A stretch of 64,000 bases of DNA. Origin: Bog-950 sp044228435 (GTDB lineage: Bacteria; Bacteroidota; Bacteroidia; Chitinophagales; LD1). The stretch covers positions 1 through 64,000 of the forward strand of contig JBGAUW010000022.1 of the NCBI GenBank assembly GCA_044228435.1, given 5' to 3'. Both the position numbers and the translations under genes were made by a program. Positions 8,822 to 17,493 of this stretch are shown one piece after another. Within the stretch, counting starts at the first letter, position 1. Every line of letters starts with the position of its first letter. Under the pieces are notes generated by a model. It was not told where the DNA came from. It saw only the letters and a program-made list of their open reading frames with translations, and ran no database searches.

Positions 8822-10285
8822 ATGAAGCATACCGACCCCCTGCTTGAACTTATACACTCATTAAACCCCAACGAGAAAAGATATTTTAAACTTCATGCAT
8901 CGGTATATTCGGGCGGTAAGTTTAAAAGTAATTACGAAGCCTTGTTTAATGCGCTAACCAAATACGCGCTTACGAATTATGATGAAGCGCTTTTTATAAA
9001 GAGTAATAAAGGCAGACCATTCATTAAAAACATGGCCGAACGCAAAAGTCATTTAAAAGATTTAATACTTAAGGTAATGCGCAACTACCAAGCCAACGAA
9101 GATGCTTTTATGCAGATACATACGGCAGCGCTCGATTACTTTTTTTTACGCAAACGAGGTTTGACTTCGCAAGCCCGGCAGGTGGTAAACCGTACGCTTA
9201 AAATAGCCCGGGAAATGGAAGTAGATGAGCACGCACTTATTTTTAATAAGTACGCTATGGGTTTTGCTATTACTAACCAGGCCGAATCGCTGGACTGGCA
9301 GGAGTATGAAAAGCAGGATATGCTCTTATTAGACCGCATTAGTAATTCGCGCAAAGCATACGCCCTGCACGATAGCTTCCATGTACTTACTTTACAAAAA
9401 GACTCCCCGAAAAAAACAAAAGTTCTAACCAACCTTGCTGCCGCGGCAGAGGCACTAAGCCACACTAAAGGCATTTCGTTCGAAACACAAAAAACACTGG
9501 GTAATATCCTGTCTAACTACTATTGTATTCAAAAGCAATACAATAAGGCATTTATCCTGATGCAAACGTTATTTGATAAAATGGATGCTGCCCCTAATTC
9601 CGAGGTTCTGTATACCTTCAATATCCGGTCGGTAAGCAGTTCGTATTTATGGGCCGCGCAAGAGGCAAGCCGGTGGGATGTTTTTCCATCGAAACTAGCT
9701 TTGCTGCAAAAGCAAAAAGCCACAAAAGATTTTTCGTTAGCACTGCTTGATGCCTTTATTTACAATTATTATGGCTTGCAATATGCATTGTATAAAGGTG
9801 AGCCCGATAAAATACTACCTACACTAAAAGCGTGTTACGCAGCCACAAAAGAATACCTGCCGGCAATGGATCTGCCACGCAAGTTGCTGCTACTAACAGC
9901 AATGGCCCGTGCGGAATTTTATTGCAAAAAATACGATAAGGCTTTAGCGCATTTACAACAACTACACGTGTTGATGGGCCGCGATTTTGAGGATACTGAA
10001 TTTGTGTTACAAGCGCGTATTACTGAATGGCTATGCCATTTTGCCAACACCAATTATGCTATTTTAAAAAACGCTACCCGCAGTATTGAGCGATATGCGA
10101 ACACACAGAATATTAAAAGCCCGTTTATATTAAAGGTAATTGCGCTGCTTAAATTATTGCAAACCGAAAAGTATGTACGGTCAGATAAGGTTATAAAAGC
10201 TATTGAATTAATACCTGCAGCTGATAATTTGAAAGATACTGAGCTAAAAAACTTAATCCATCATTATTTTCACCCGAAGAAATAA
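8822..10285 (+). CDS. Uncharacterised helical-repeat protein, paralogue of the 14827 gene
   Basis: A 487-residue, all-helical cytoplasmic protein with no signal peptide. The opening DPLLELIHSLNPNEKRYFKLHASVY aligns with that of the protein at 14827 (same L-x-x-L-I-x-S-L-N-x-x-E-K-x-x-F signature), as does the following HLKDLILKVMRNYQ versus YLKNLIIKTLRHSE. The rest has TPR-like helix pairs (for example KYDKALAHLQQLHVLMG). The family is familiar from Bacteroidota genomes as hypothetical proteins; no role is known to me. The start ATG follows an AT-rich gap and there is no operon partner. Confidence 0.8.
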   Translation: MKHTDPLLELIHSLNPNEKRYFKLHASVYSGGKFKSNYEALFNALTKYALTNYDEALFIKSNKGRPFIKNMAERKSHLKDLILKVMRNYQANEDAFMQIHTAALDYFFLRKRGLTSQARQVVNRTLKIAREMEVDEHALIFNKYAMGFAITNQAESLDWQEYEKQDMLLLDRISNSRKAYALHDSFHVLTLQKDSPKKTKVLTNLAAAAEALSHTKGISFETQKTLGNILSNYYCIQKQYNKAFILMQTLFDKMDAAPNSEVLYTFNIRSVSSSYLWAAQEASRWDVFPSKLALLQKQKATKDFSLALLDAFIYNYYGLQYALYKGEPDKILPTLKACYAATKEYLPAMDLPRKLLLLTAMARAEFYCKKYDKALAHLQQLHVLMGRDFEDTEFVLQARITEWLCHFANTNYAILKNATRSIERYANTQNIKSPFILKVIALLKLLQTEKYVRSDKVIKAIELIPAADNLKDTELKNLIHHYFHPKK

Positions 10286-10300
10286 CCGGCTATTACTGGC

Positions 10301-11269
10301 TTAGTAATCCCTGTTATGTATCCGTTCGGCCAGTAAAAGTAGTGGCGCTTTCTTTTCGTCGGGCAGATTTACTGAGCGTAATGAGTTAAGTGAGGTTTGA
10401 TATAACTCATTAATCTTTGCTTCGGTTTTTTCGCTCACGTTTAATGCTTTAAACAAAGCCATTACGCCGGCTACTTTTTTGGTTTCATCTTTCTCTTTAA
10501 AAAGCTCCAGCAGTTGGGCCTTTTGTTCAGCATTAGCACTGTTAAGAGCAGTAATAAGCAGGAACGTTTTTTTGTTCTGAATTATATCGCCGCCTATTTT
10601 TTTGCCTACTTTTTCGCCCTCGCCAAAAGTATCTAACCAGTCGTCTTTAATTTGAAAGCTAAGGCCCAGGTTTAAACCAAACTCATATAGCTTTAGCTGG
10701 TCGGCTTCGGGTGCACCACCTACTACGGCACCTATTTGCAAACTGGCAGCCAGCAAAACCGAGGTTTTAAACTCAATCATTTTCAAATACTCCTCTACCG
10801 TTACATCCAGGCGCTTTTCAAAATCGAGGTCCAGTTGCTGACCCTCAAAAATTTCGATAGCCGCTTTGGTAAATAACCGCAGTGCTTTGGCCAGTTTATC
10901 GTCCGATATATTAAGCAGGTATTTATATCCGTAGCTTAGCATTACATCGCCGGCCAGTATAGCTTCATTTAAGCCATACTTTTTATGCACGGTAGGTACA
11001 CCGCGGCGTATGTCGGCATTATCCATTACATCATCGTGCACTAAGGTGAAATTATGGAACACCTCCATAGCAAAGGCCGGATTGAGGGCTTCGTTTAAAT
11101 CGGCACCAAACATATCGGCAGCCATAAGCAGCAGCATAGGGCGTATGCGCTTACCTTGTATACTCATTATGTGCCTTACCGGTTCGTACAAACCGTTGGG
11201 GTCGTAATTAAAACTGTTTTTTTGGTAAAACTGTTCGTATAACTGAGCGAGTTGCTGTGGGTTCTGCAT
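10301..11269 (-). CDS. Polyprenyl (isoprenyl) diphosphate synthase
   Basis: A 322-residue trans-isoprenyl diphosphate synthase that condenses IPP with an allylic diphosphate, supplying quinone side chains or lipid carriers. The first aspartate-rich motif is DDVMDNADIRRG and the second is KDDWLDTFGE, with GKRIRPML and KKTFLL also conserved. I start it at 11269 (MQNPQQLAQLY). An in-frame ATG at 11359 adds 30 residues, but that extension translates a dispersed palindromic repeat (see 11294-11357) and is not conserved sequence. It ends 16 bases from the convergent 8822 gene. Confidence 0.9.
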   Translation of the reverse strand: MQNPQQLAQLYEQFYQKNSFNYDPNGLYEPVRHIMSIQGKRIRPMLLLMAADMFGADLNEALNPAFAMEVFHNFTLVHDDVMDNADIRRGVPTVHKKYGLNEAILAGDVMLSYGYKYLLNISDDKLAKALRLFTKAAIEIFEGQQLDLDFEKRLDVTVEEYLKMIEFKTSVLLAASLQIGAVVGGAPEADQLKLYEFGLNLGLSFQIKDDWLDTFGEGEKVGKKIGGDIIQNKKTFLLITALNSANAEQKAQLLELFKEKDETKKVAGVMALFKALNVSEKTEAKINELYQTSLNSLRSVNLPDEKKAPLLLLAERIHNRDY

Positions 11270-11293
11270 TTGGAATATATCTATAAAATAAGG

Positions 11294-11357
11294 GTCATTG
11301 CAAGGTAGCTCTGCGTTTTTAGGAGATTGCTTCGTCGCAAAGCCTCCTCGCAATGAC
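11294..11357. repeat. REP-like dispersed palindromic element
   Basis: The 64-base element is bounded by GTCATTGC (11294-11301) and its complement GCAATGAC (11350-11357), with the internal phrase GATTGCTTCGTCGCAAAGCC. I recognise this pattern (TCATTGCGAGGAGG ... GAAGCAATC) as a widespread bacterial palindromic repeat that often yields spurious MSLRGG-type N-termini, as it does here for the prenyl synthase. Confidence 0.7.
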
Positions 11358-11407
11358 ATTAAATGAAGACATCCGAAGTTTTAAAATTTAGGATGTCTTA
11401 TAAAAAA

Positions 11408-12013
11408 TTACTTAGCTGCGGCTAAACGTTTGTTTACTTCATCCCAATTAATAACGTTAAAAAACGCAGCTATATAATCGGGGCGGCGGTTTTGATAGTG
11501 AAGGTAGTACGCATGCTCCCAAACATCTAAGCCCAATATTGGTGTGCCTTTTACTTCGGCAATATCCATAAGCGGGTTATCCTGGTTAGGGGTGCTGGTA
11601 ACCGATACTTTACCGCCGTTAGCCACCAGCCATGCCCAGCCACTGCCGAAACGGGTTGTAGCTGCTTTGGTAAATTCCGCCTTAAAGTTATCGTAGCTGC
11701 CAAAAGCTGCATTAATAGCTTCGGCTACAGCACCGGTAGGGTTACCGCCGGCGTTAGGCGCCATAATTTGCCAAAAGAAAGAGTGGTTCCAGTGTCCGCC
11801 ACCGTTGTTGCGCACAGCCGGTGCCAGCTTGCTTATGTTAGCTAATATTTCTTCCAGTTCTTTGTTTTCCCACTCGGTGCCGGCAACAGCAGCGTTTAGG
11901 TTAGTAACGTAAGCATTGTGGTGCTTGCCGTGGTGAATTTCCATTGTTTTTGTATCAATGTGCGGTTCAAGCGCATTGGTTGCGTAGGGTAGGTTTGGTA
12001 AGGTAAATGCCAT
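11408..12013 (-). CDS. Superoxide dismutase (Fe/Mn)
   Basis: A 201-residue Fe/Mn superoxide dismutase converting superoxide to oxygen and hydrogen peroxide, cytoplasmic by lack of a signal. Metal ligands are His27 (in MEIHHGKHH), His77 (GGHWNHSFFW), Asp163 and His167 (DVWEHAYYLHY). The FGSGWAWL segment and the C-terminal NVINWDEV are canonical. Gly-rich NNGGGHWNH and the absence of a clear metal-specific residue leave Fe versus Mn undecided. Full length; it stands alone with short gaps on both sides. Confidence 0.95.
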   Translation of the reverse strand: MAFTLPNLPYATNALEPHIDTKTMEIHHGKHHNAYVTNLNAAVAGTEWENKELEEILANISKLAPAVRNNGGGHWNHSFFWQIMAPNAGGNPTGAVAEAINAAFGSYDNFKAEFTKAATTRFGSGWAWLVANGGKVSVTSTPNQDNPLMDIAEVKGTPILGLDVWEHAYYLHYQNRRPDYIAAFFNVINWDEVNKRLAAAK

Positions 12014-12156
12014 GGTTTTAAAGTTTTAAGGTTTATTTTAAATGATAGTTTGCTAATGCGAATGTAAGAGGATTTTAAAATGGCCAAATTATATTGCCAT
12101 AAATTGACGTTTGAGCCGACCGGAAATTTTGCACAGTTTTTTGAAGAAAAAAGCAA

Positions 12157-12600
12157 TTACATCAGTTTCCGCTTCTCTCTAAAAAACTCTGTTACCAATC
12201 CACCGCATTCGGTGGCCAAAATACCGTTAACCACCTCCGTTTTGGGGTGCAACACCCGGCCCTGCATCAGGCTATATCCAAATTTATCATCGCTGGCGCC
12301 ATACACCAGGGTGCCAATGCGGGCCCATTTAAGTGCAGCGGCACACATCAGGCAGGGCTCCAGGGTTACATACAGGGTGCAATCTTCTAAAAATTTCGAG
12401 CCCAGATAGTTAGCCGCAGCCGTTATAGCAATCATTTCAGCGTGTGCGGTTACATCCTTAAGCCTCTCGGTTTGGTTGTAGCCCTTACCTATAATTTTGT
12501 TATTACAAATTACCAGGGCGCCTACAGGCACCTCATCTTCTTCGTAAGCATACAGGGCCTCTTTAAGGGCCAGTTTCATATAATAATCGTGGCTGAACAT
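12157..12600 (-). CDS. tadA: tRNA-specific adenosine deaminase-type nucleoside deaminase
   Basis: A 147-residue zinc deaminase. Most likely it makes inosine 34 in tRNA-Arg(ACG); the family also includes guanine/cytosine deaminases. The zinc site is VTAHAEMIAI (His ligand and catalytic Glu) and LEPCLMCAAAL (two Cys ligands); EDEVPVGALVI is also typical. I chose the ATG at 12600 (MFSHDYYMKLALKEA), which gives the usual TadA beginning; an ATG at 12681 would add 27 residues encoded by repeat-like sequence. No operon partner. Confidence 0.88.
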   Translation of the reverse strand: MFSHDYYMKLALKEALYAYEEDEVPVGALVICNNKIIGKGYNQTERLKDVTAHAEMIAITAAANYLGSKFLEDCTLYVTLEPCLMCAAALKWARIGTLVYGASDDKFGYSLMQGRVLHPKTEVVNGILATECGGLVTEFFREKRKLM

Positions 12601-12649
12601 AAAAACTTTGTTTTCGATAACTACAACGATAATACAATTATGATTACAC

Positions 12650-12779
12650 AGATAAAAAGGCTTCGTCTTCGATAAAGACATTGATAATACAGATGATTAC
12701 GCAGATAATACTAGCTGCATTTATCATTAAATCATCTGTATTATCGGTGTAATCGACGCGAAGCGTATTATCTCAGCCT
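12650..12779. repeat. Palindromic repeat cluster between tadA and the membrane protein gene
   Basis: GATAATACAGATGATT at 12683-12698 has an exact inverted copy at 12730-12745, giving a 16-bp stem. Further similar phrases surround it (ATGATTACACAGATAAAAAGG; GATTACGCAGATAATAC; TCGATAAAG against CTTTATCGA near 12779). The phrase ATTACACAGAT is typical of dispersed non-coding repeats in Bacteroidota. It sits between the tadA start and the stop of the next minus-strand gene. Confidence 0.6.
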
Positions 12780-13709
12780 TTATCGACGCGCCGTGCGCGC
12801 AGAGAGTACAAACAGGTATCCTATTACAGAGGGCACGACCAGGTTGATAAACCATACCCCCATTACACCGCTTAAAACCCCCAACGTATTTGCCAAATGG
12901 CTGAAAACGTAAAGGGCAGTGCCGCCGCGGTAACTTAAATCGACAAAAGGCATTACCGGCGAAAATGTTTGCGCCACCAAAAAAACACCACTGTGCACCA
13001 GCAGCAGATAAAAGTTATCGCTTACCCCAAAAAACATAAGCAGCAATACATACTGAAAAAGGTAAACGCTAAAGCGAATAAACGACATGCCCAGAACTAC
13101 AAGTTGAGTGCCCATACCCGGTAAATCATCATGGCTTATAAGCAGGTTATTGTTTTGCAAAAAGGTGTTAGACGATATAAAGCGGTTAAGCAAATCGAAC
13201 CGGAAGTACAGAAAGGTAAAGGCTGCTGCCAGGCCTATGGTAATGCCGTTAAAAAATGCACTATCCGTCCACATAAAAACAAAAAACACACCGGTAACCA
13301 ACGTAGCTACCGATTGAGCAATACCGCCAATAGAACTAAGGTAGAAAATGCGGGCCTTGTTTTCGTCGCCTACAAATAAAACGCGGCCCACAAACTCGCC
13401 GCTACGGCCGGGCGTTACAAAACCCAGGGTAGTGCCGGCAATAACCGATTTAAGCAAATGCATAAACGGTTCGGTGCTTTTAGTAAGCATCCGCCATTTA
13501 ACGGTTTCGAGCAACCAGTTAACCGGCATTAGCAGGCAGGCCCACACAAACAGGTAAAATTTACCACCGTTAAAATTTTGCTTAAACAGGTTTACCTGCC
13601 CATTAAAATCGTTATTAATAAAAAGCCGGTCGGCAATAAACCATACCATTAGCACCAGCAGGGCAATTTTTAAAACTATAAGTATGTTTTTATTGCGCAA
13701 AAAATTCAC
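12780..13709 (-). CDS. Integral membrane protein of the LPG synthase transmembrane (UPF0104/YbhN) family
   Basis: A 309-residue protein with about eight transmembrane helices, matching the membrane domain of lysylphosphatidylglycerol synthase/flippase (UPF0104) without the soluble synthase domain. Diagnostic segments are NWLLETVKWRML, the TTLGFVTPGRSGEFVGRV motif, and PFVDLSYRGGTALYVFSHL. Such proteins are thought to move or sense lipids; the actual substrate is unknown. The start at 13709 gives a short basic N-terminus before TM1. It is divergent from ruvC. Confidence 0.85.
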   Translation of the reverse strand: MNFLRNKNILIVLKIALLVLMVWFIADRLFINNDFNGQVNLFKQNFNGGKFYLFVWACLLMPVNWLLETVKWRMLTKSTEPFMHLLKSVIAGTTLGFVTPGRSGEFVGRVLFVGDENKARIFYLSSIGGIAQSVATLVTGVFFVFMWTDSAFFNGITIGLAAAFTFLYFRFDLLNRFISSNTFLQNNNLLISHDDLPGMGTQLVVLGMSFIRFSVYLFQYVLLLMFFGVSDNFYLLLVHSGVFLVAQTFSPVMPFVDLSYRGGTALYVFSHLANTLGVLSGVMGVWFINLVVPSVIGYLFVLSARTARR

Positions 13710-13744
13710 GCGGGCAAAATACCAATATTGAAAAATTAAAAGTT

Positions 13745-13808
13745 TTAAAAATTAAAGATTGGGTAGGATGGCGCAAATAATGACATGGAGTAATCTTTTA
13801 ATTTTTAA
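13745..13808. repeat. AT-rich inverted repeat upstream of ruvC
   Basis: TTAAAAATTAAAGATT (13745-13760) is complementary, apart from one extra base, to AATCTTTTAATTTTTAA (13792-13808). It occupies the divergent promoter gap between the UPF0104 gene and ruvC, and may be a low-complexity dispersed repeat. Confidence 0.4.
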
Positions 13809-13831
13809 TCTTACAATCTATTACAGCAATC

Positions 13832-14398
13832 ATGTCTACACCCTCAAAAAAGCGAATTATACTTGGTATAGACCCCGGCACTATTGTGCTGGGTTATGGC
13901 ATTATTGAGGTAGAAAGACAAAAAATAACCCTGCTTAGTATGGGTGTTATCCAGCTTAGCAAATACGAAGACCCGCTGCAAAAGCTTAAAATAATTTACG
14001 AAAAAATACACGGGCTAATAGATAACTACCAGCCCGAAGCCTGTGCTATAGAGGCTCCATTTTTTGGTAAAAACGTGCAGAGTATGCTTAAACTGGGGAG
14101 GGCGCAGGGTGTGGCTATTGCGGCTGCCCTTACCAAAAACCTTACGGTGTGCGAATACTCGCCTAAAAAAATAAAACAAAGCATTACCGGCAATGGTAAT
14201 GCCAGTAAAGAGCAGGTAGCAGCAATGCTGCAACAGTTAATTAAGTTTGAAATACAACCCAAATTTTTAGATGCTACCGATGGGCTGGCGGCGGCGGTGT
14301 GCCACCATTTTCAAAGCGGCACACCGGCAACGCCAGGGGGCAAGCTTTCTGGCTGGGATGATTTTTTGAAAAAAAACCCCAGGCGCCTAAAAAGCTAG
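13832..14398 (+). CDS. ruvC: Holliday junction resolvase RuvC
   Basis: A 188-residue crossover junction endonuclease that cleaves Holliday junctions processed by RuvAB. The RNase H-like acidic site is visible: Asp14 in ILGIDPG, Glu74 in AIEAPFFGKN, and the Asp/His pair in FLDATDGLAAAVCHH. QSMLKLGRAQGVAIAAAL is a conserved core. The C-terminal ~25 residues (after HHFQSG) are a variable extension. The stop overlaps by four bases the stop of a tiny gene on the other strand. Confidence 0.95.
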   Translation: MSTPSKKRIILGIDPGTIVLGYGIIEVERQKITLLSMGVIQLSKYEDPLQKLKIIYEKIHGLIDNYQPEACAIEAPFFGKNVQSMLKLGRAQGVAIAAALTKNLTVCEYSPKKIKQSITGNGNASKEQVAAMLQQLIKFEIQPKFLDATDGLAAAVCHHFQSGTPATPGGKLSGWDDFLKKNPRRLKS

Positions 14399-14502
14399 TG
14401 CGACGAATAGTATAAAAGCGCATAGGCAGCTGCACCAAGACATAGCATGTAAAACATGCCGAAGCTGAAATAGATGATTTGCTTAACCATTGGATTTTCC
14501 AT
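14395..14502 (-). CDS. Small single-pass membrane protein, 35 residues
   Basis: A 35-codon reading frame from ATG at 14502 to TAG at 14395-14397. It begins MENPMVKQIIYFSFGMFYML and continues into a second hydrophobic stretch (LGAAAYALLYY) ending SSH. It would make one or a tight pair of transmembrane segments. Its stop overlaps ruvC's stop tail-to-tail, the compact arrangement expected of real neighbours rather than chance. There is no homologue I can name; expression is not shown. Confidence 0.5.
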   Translation of the reverse strand: MENPMVKQIIYFSFGMFYMLCLGAAAYALLYYSSH

Positions 14503-14826
14503 AGCCCTTAATTTTGTTACTTCAAATTACGGCAGTTTCTTCCATTCGGCTTACCCAACAAAACACCGTGCATTAGCCAAGCAAAGCACAAAAACCACCT
14601 AAAATGCTGATTTTAAGCATTTAAATGCAATTATGTAATCAAACCTAAAAATGACACTCTTTCTTGTCTTCAATTAGGTGTTCAAGTCTAAAATACACAA
14701 TAATAATTTGACATTTAATTACTTATAAAAAAAGGTGTTCAAAAATTAGCAGGGTAAACTTAACTAGCTGCAACCGTAAAGGTTTAGGTAATCGAACTAC
14801 TTTTACATTACTTATTTAAACGCCTT
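14503..14826. other. Non-coding gap with a repeated decamer, upstream of the 14827 gene
   Basis: 324 bases without a credible gene. AGGTGTTCAA occurs twice in direct orientation, at 14676-14685 and 14733-14742 (57 bases apart), which could be operator sites for the downstream gene. Otherwise nothing recognised. Confidence 0.35.
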
Positions 14827-16302
14827 ATGGAGCAACAAGACGAACTTTTCCAGCTTATACGCTCGCTTAATAAAAGCGAAAAAAAGTTTTTTACACAGTA
14901 TGTAAATATTTACGAAAAAGGTGCCAGTCCCATTTACCTGCAGCTGTTCGATTTTATGAATAACGAGACTGCATATGATGAGCAGCGTATTTTTAAAAAG
15001 TTTCACGATGCCACTTTTCGCAAAAACTACCCGGTAACCAGGCACTATTTAAAAAACCTGATTATTAAAACCCTGCGCCACAGCGAGCTTACCGTGCGCG
15101 AGGACCGCGACCTGACCGTTTATATTTTAGATGTAAAACGCCTTATGGCCAAAGGGCTTTTCCCCATGGCTAAAAAGATGATTGAAAAGCTGAAGACCGA
15201 GGCTTATGAAGATGAAAAGCTGAACGATGTTATACACCTGATAGCCATGCAGCGGGGCCTTATATCGATGGGTTATTACCGGCACGAACCGGAAATAAAT
15301 TTAGATACCCTGGACGCCGAAGAAGATAAGCTGATGGAAACCATCAAGCAGTTGCGCAACATAATGAACTGCAGTATTAAGCTATTTGGCCGCATAAATT
15401 ATGAGGGCAATGCCAGCCCCGAAGACAACACTGCCGAGATTAAAGAACTGGGCAAAAAAATAAGCGCTTATAACTACGAAGACTTAAAAAGCGCCAAAGC
15501 CCGCCATACCTTTTTACAGTTTTGGGCCATGTATTACTGTGCCCTTGGCGATTACAAAAAATACCTGGAGTGGGCCAATAAAAAACTCGACTTTGTAAAA
15601 AACGAACCGCACCCAAAAACAGTAACTAACTGGCTGGTGCTGGGTTATAACCACTGCCTGGAAGCATCGCTGCTTACCGGCGATTTTTCGGAGTACGAAA
15701 ACCGCTTAAAGTTTTTAGAGAGCCTGGACTTTACCAGCCAGTTTCACGATGCCGACCGGTTTCAAACAGTAGGTATTTTTGCGCTGCTATATTACATGCG
15801 CACCAATAATGCCAAAAAGCTGGCGCACTATATACAATACTGCCAGAACGGGCTTGACCGCTTAGCGCCTTTTATTGGCAAGGCTTTTAACTATACCCTG
15901 CGTGCCAATGTAGCGTATGCGTATTTAAAGCTGGGCAAGCTGGATGAGTGCGTTACCGAAATAAACGAGCTGATGAGCCTTACCAACGGCGATACCCGCC
16001 GCGATTACGTAGGCAACGTAAAAATAATTAACCTGATGCTGCGGTTTGAGATGAAGGAGTATCACTACCTCTCGTACCTGCTAAAAAACACCTACCGGTT
16101 CTTTATTACGTATTTGCATACCTCGTCGGTACACAAATTCGTTATCAATTACATGAAAGACGCGCTTAAAACCAAAGACCAAAAAAGTTTAGACGCCCTG
16201 AACAAAGCATCGCTGCAAAAACTATTAGAGTTGCGATTTAACCCAACCGAGGCCGATATGAGTTTGGTAAGTTTGATGGAAGATTATTTGAGCAGGAAGT
16301 AA
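14827..16302 (+). CDS. Uncharacterised helical-repeat protein, paralogue of the 8822 gene
   Basis: A 491-residue cytoplasmic, helix-rich protein. The N-terminus DELFQLIRSLNKSEKKFFTQ matches the paralogue at 8822, and both continue with a segment ending in NLIIKTLRHSE/DLILKVMRNYQ. The middle and C-terminus contain TPR-like pairs such as ANVAYAYLKLGKLDECVTEINEL. It may be a protein-interaction scaffold; no enzymatic motif is visible. It has a 428-base upstream region, so is probably transcribed alone. Confidence 0.8.
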   Translation: MEQQDELFQLIRSLNKSEKKFFTQYVNIYEKGASPIYLQLFDFMNNETAYDEQRIFKKFHDATFRKNYPVTRHYLKNLIIKTLRHSELTVREDRDLTVYILDVKRLMAKGLFPMAKKMIEKLKTEAYEDEKLNDVIHLIAMQRGLISMGYYRHEPEINLDTLDAEEDKLMETIKQLRNIMNCSIKLFGRINYEGNASPEDNTAEIKELGKKISAYNYEDLKSAKARHTFLQFWAMYYCALGDYKKYLEWANKKLDFVKNEPHPKTVTNWLVLGYNHCLEASLLTGDFSEYENRLKFLESLDFTSQFHDADRFQTVGIFALLYYMRTNNAKKLAHYIQYCQNGLDRLAPFIGKAFNYTLRANVAYAYLKLGKLDECVTEINELMSLTNGDTRRDYVGNVKIINLMLRFEMKEYHYLSYLLKNTYRFFITYLHTSSVHKFVINYMKDALKTKDQKSLDALNKASLQKLLELRFNPTEADMSLVSLMEDYLSRK

Positions 16303-17029
16303 AAACCCCTAAATCCCCTTTGTAATATTTATGTGTATAACTAATTGATTATTATTGTGTAATGATGATGAATAAGTTTTTGAGGGACGGAAAAGGGACA
16401 TTTTGATGATTAAATTAAGTGTCGCAAACGTAAGTAGTTAGGCCGTTATAATTTAACTGGTTAAGCTTTCAAAAAGTTAGACCCTTTCTTTCGATATCTA
16501 TTTACAATTAAACCATACTTCCTATCACCACTCCGTGTCCCTTACAAGTTTCCATAGCTGGTGTTACTCTTAACTGTTTTATGAAAAACTAAAAAGTTAT
16601 AATAAGCGCAATGGATTGTAGGTGTGTGTATGGCTGGTCATATTGTAGAGGGCACGGTGTGCCATTTATTACTTTACGTCCATTTCCAGCGTTCGACCTC
16701 CTTCCCTATGTGGACGTGTTTTTGTTCACTTATAGCAGGTTTGATTACAACATTTACTACCCACTTACAATCTGTAGCTATAAATCGAATGTGAAAAATA
16801 CAATGGTAATTGCTGATTGAGTAAAATACTTTTCATTATAAATTCAATCCTTACGAAAACGGCACACTTGTGATTCCAATTTCTGGGGTAAGGTTAATGA
16901 AGATTAAAATCGATGGCTACAAGGCGGCAGAATCGAAGTTACCGTTTTAATTATGATTGTATATTGCAATATACAAATACAGATATGGGCGCATCGTAAA
17001 CAGTGCAGTATACTAAAAAACACAATTCA
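16303..17029. other. Gene-poor decayed region with integrase-arm-like repeats
   Basis: No intact gene. AGGGACGG (16383-16390) and AGGGACAT (16394-16401) resemble the AGGGAC repeats upstream of the integrase at 60.7 kb. At 16303-16320 AACCCCTAAATCCCC is a dispersed repeat also seen at 60.9 kb. A minus-strand frame around 16690-16820 reads QKHVHIGKEVERWKW-like protein without a start and is probably decayed coding sequence I cannot identify. Confidence 0.4.
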
Positions 17030-17205
17030 GGGCCACTTTAGAAAAGGCAATTGGCATCCGGCGCGTGTAACAATAATTGAATATTTGGCTAAGACATATG
17101 GTTGCATATGGGGATATAGTAAACGAACTGCCACTTGAACAGCCACCCGTTTCACAACACTTAAACGAGTTGAAAAACGCTGGACTAATCAAGGGTAACA
17201 TTAGA
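17030..17205 (+). pseudogene. Decayed ArsR-family HTH regulator
   Basis: Three reading frames together spell an ArsR-type winged helix: KAIG, then HPARVTIIEYLAKT, then DIVNELP..PPVSQHLNELKN and AGLIKGNI. The helix-turn-helix core (VSQHLNELKNAGLI) is unmistakable. Frame changes fall near 17055 (AATTGG-CATCC) and near 17110 (TGCATATGGGGATATA), each repaired by adding one base. Homology stops near 17205 and no intact start exists. Real ArsR proteins are ~100 residues; this is a relic. Confidence 0.65.
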
Positions 17206-17493
17206 AATGAAGATATTGGAAACAGGAAATTACAGGCTATTCTCAATATGTGCATGACACGCATCTGAATATTGTAGGCAATTTTCCCATACTTTTTACA
17301 ATGTTCGTGGTGGTGTTTACCACGCTCACGCAATGGCGGCACGCTTTTTCGCAAATTGCTAATAATTCATGCGTATATTCACTATTGTGAATAAATACCT
17401 TAGCAAAATACGTAACAACTGCAATTCAGCCACATCACTTTCAGCAATGAGAACATGGATTTGGTATTAGTCATACTACACATCAATTAAAGT

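Noticed and set aside
16611..16820. 69-codon frame in the decay zone as a real gene
   Set aside because: Composition is cysteine/tyrosine-rich without domain or start context; the opposite strand looks slightly more protein-like, consistent with decayed sequence.
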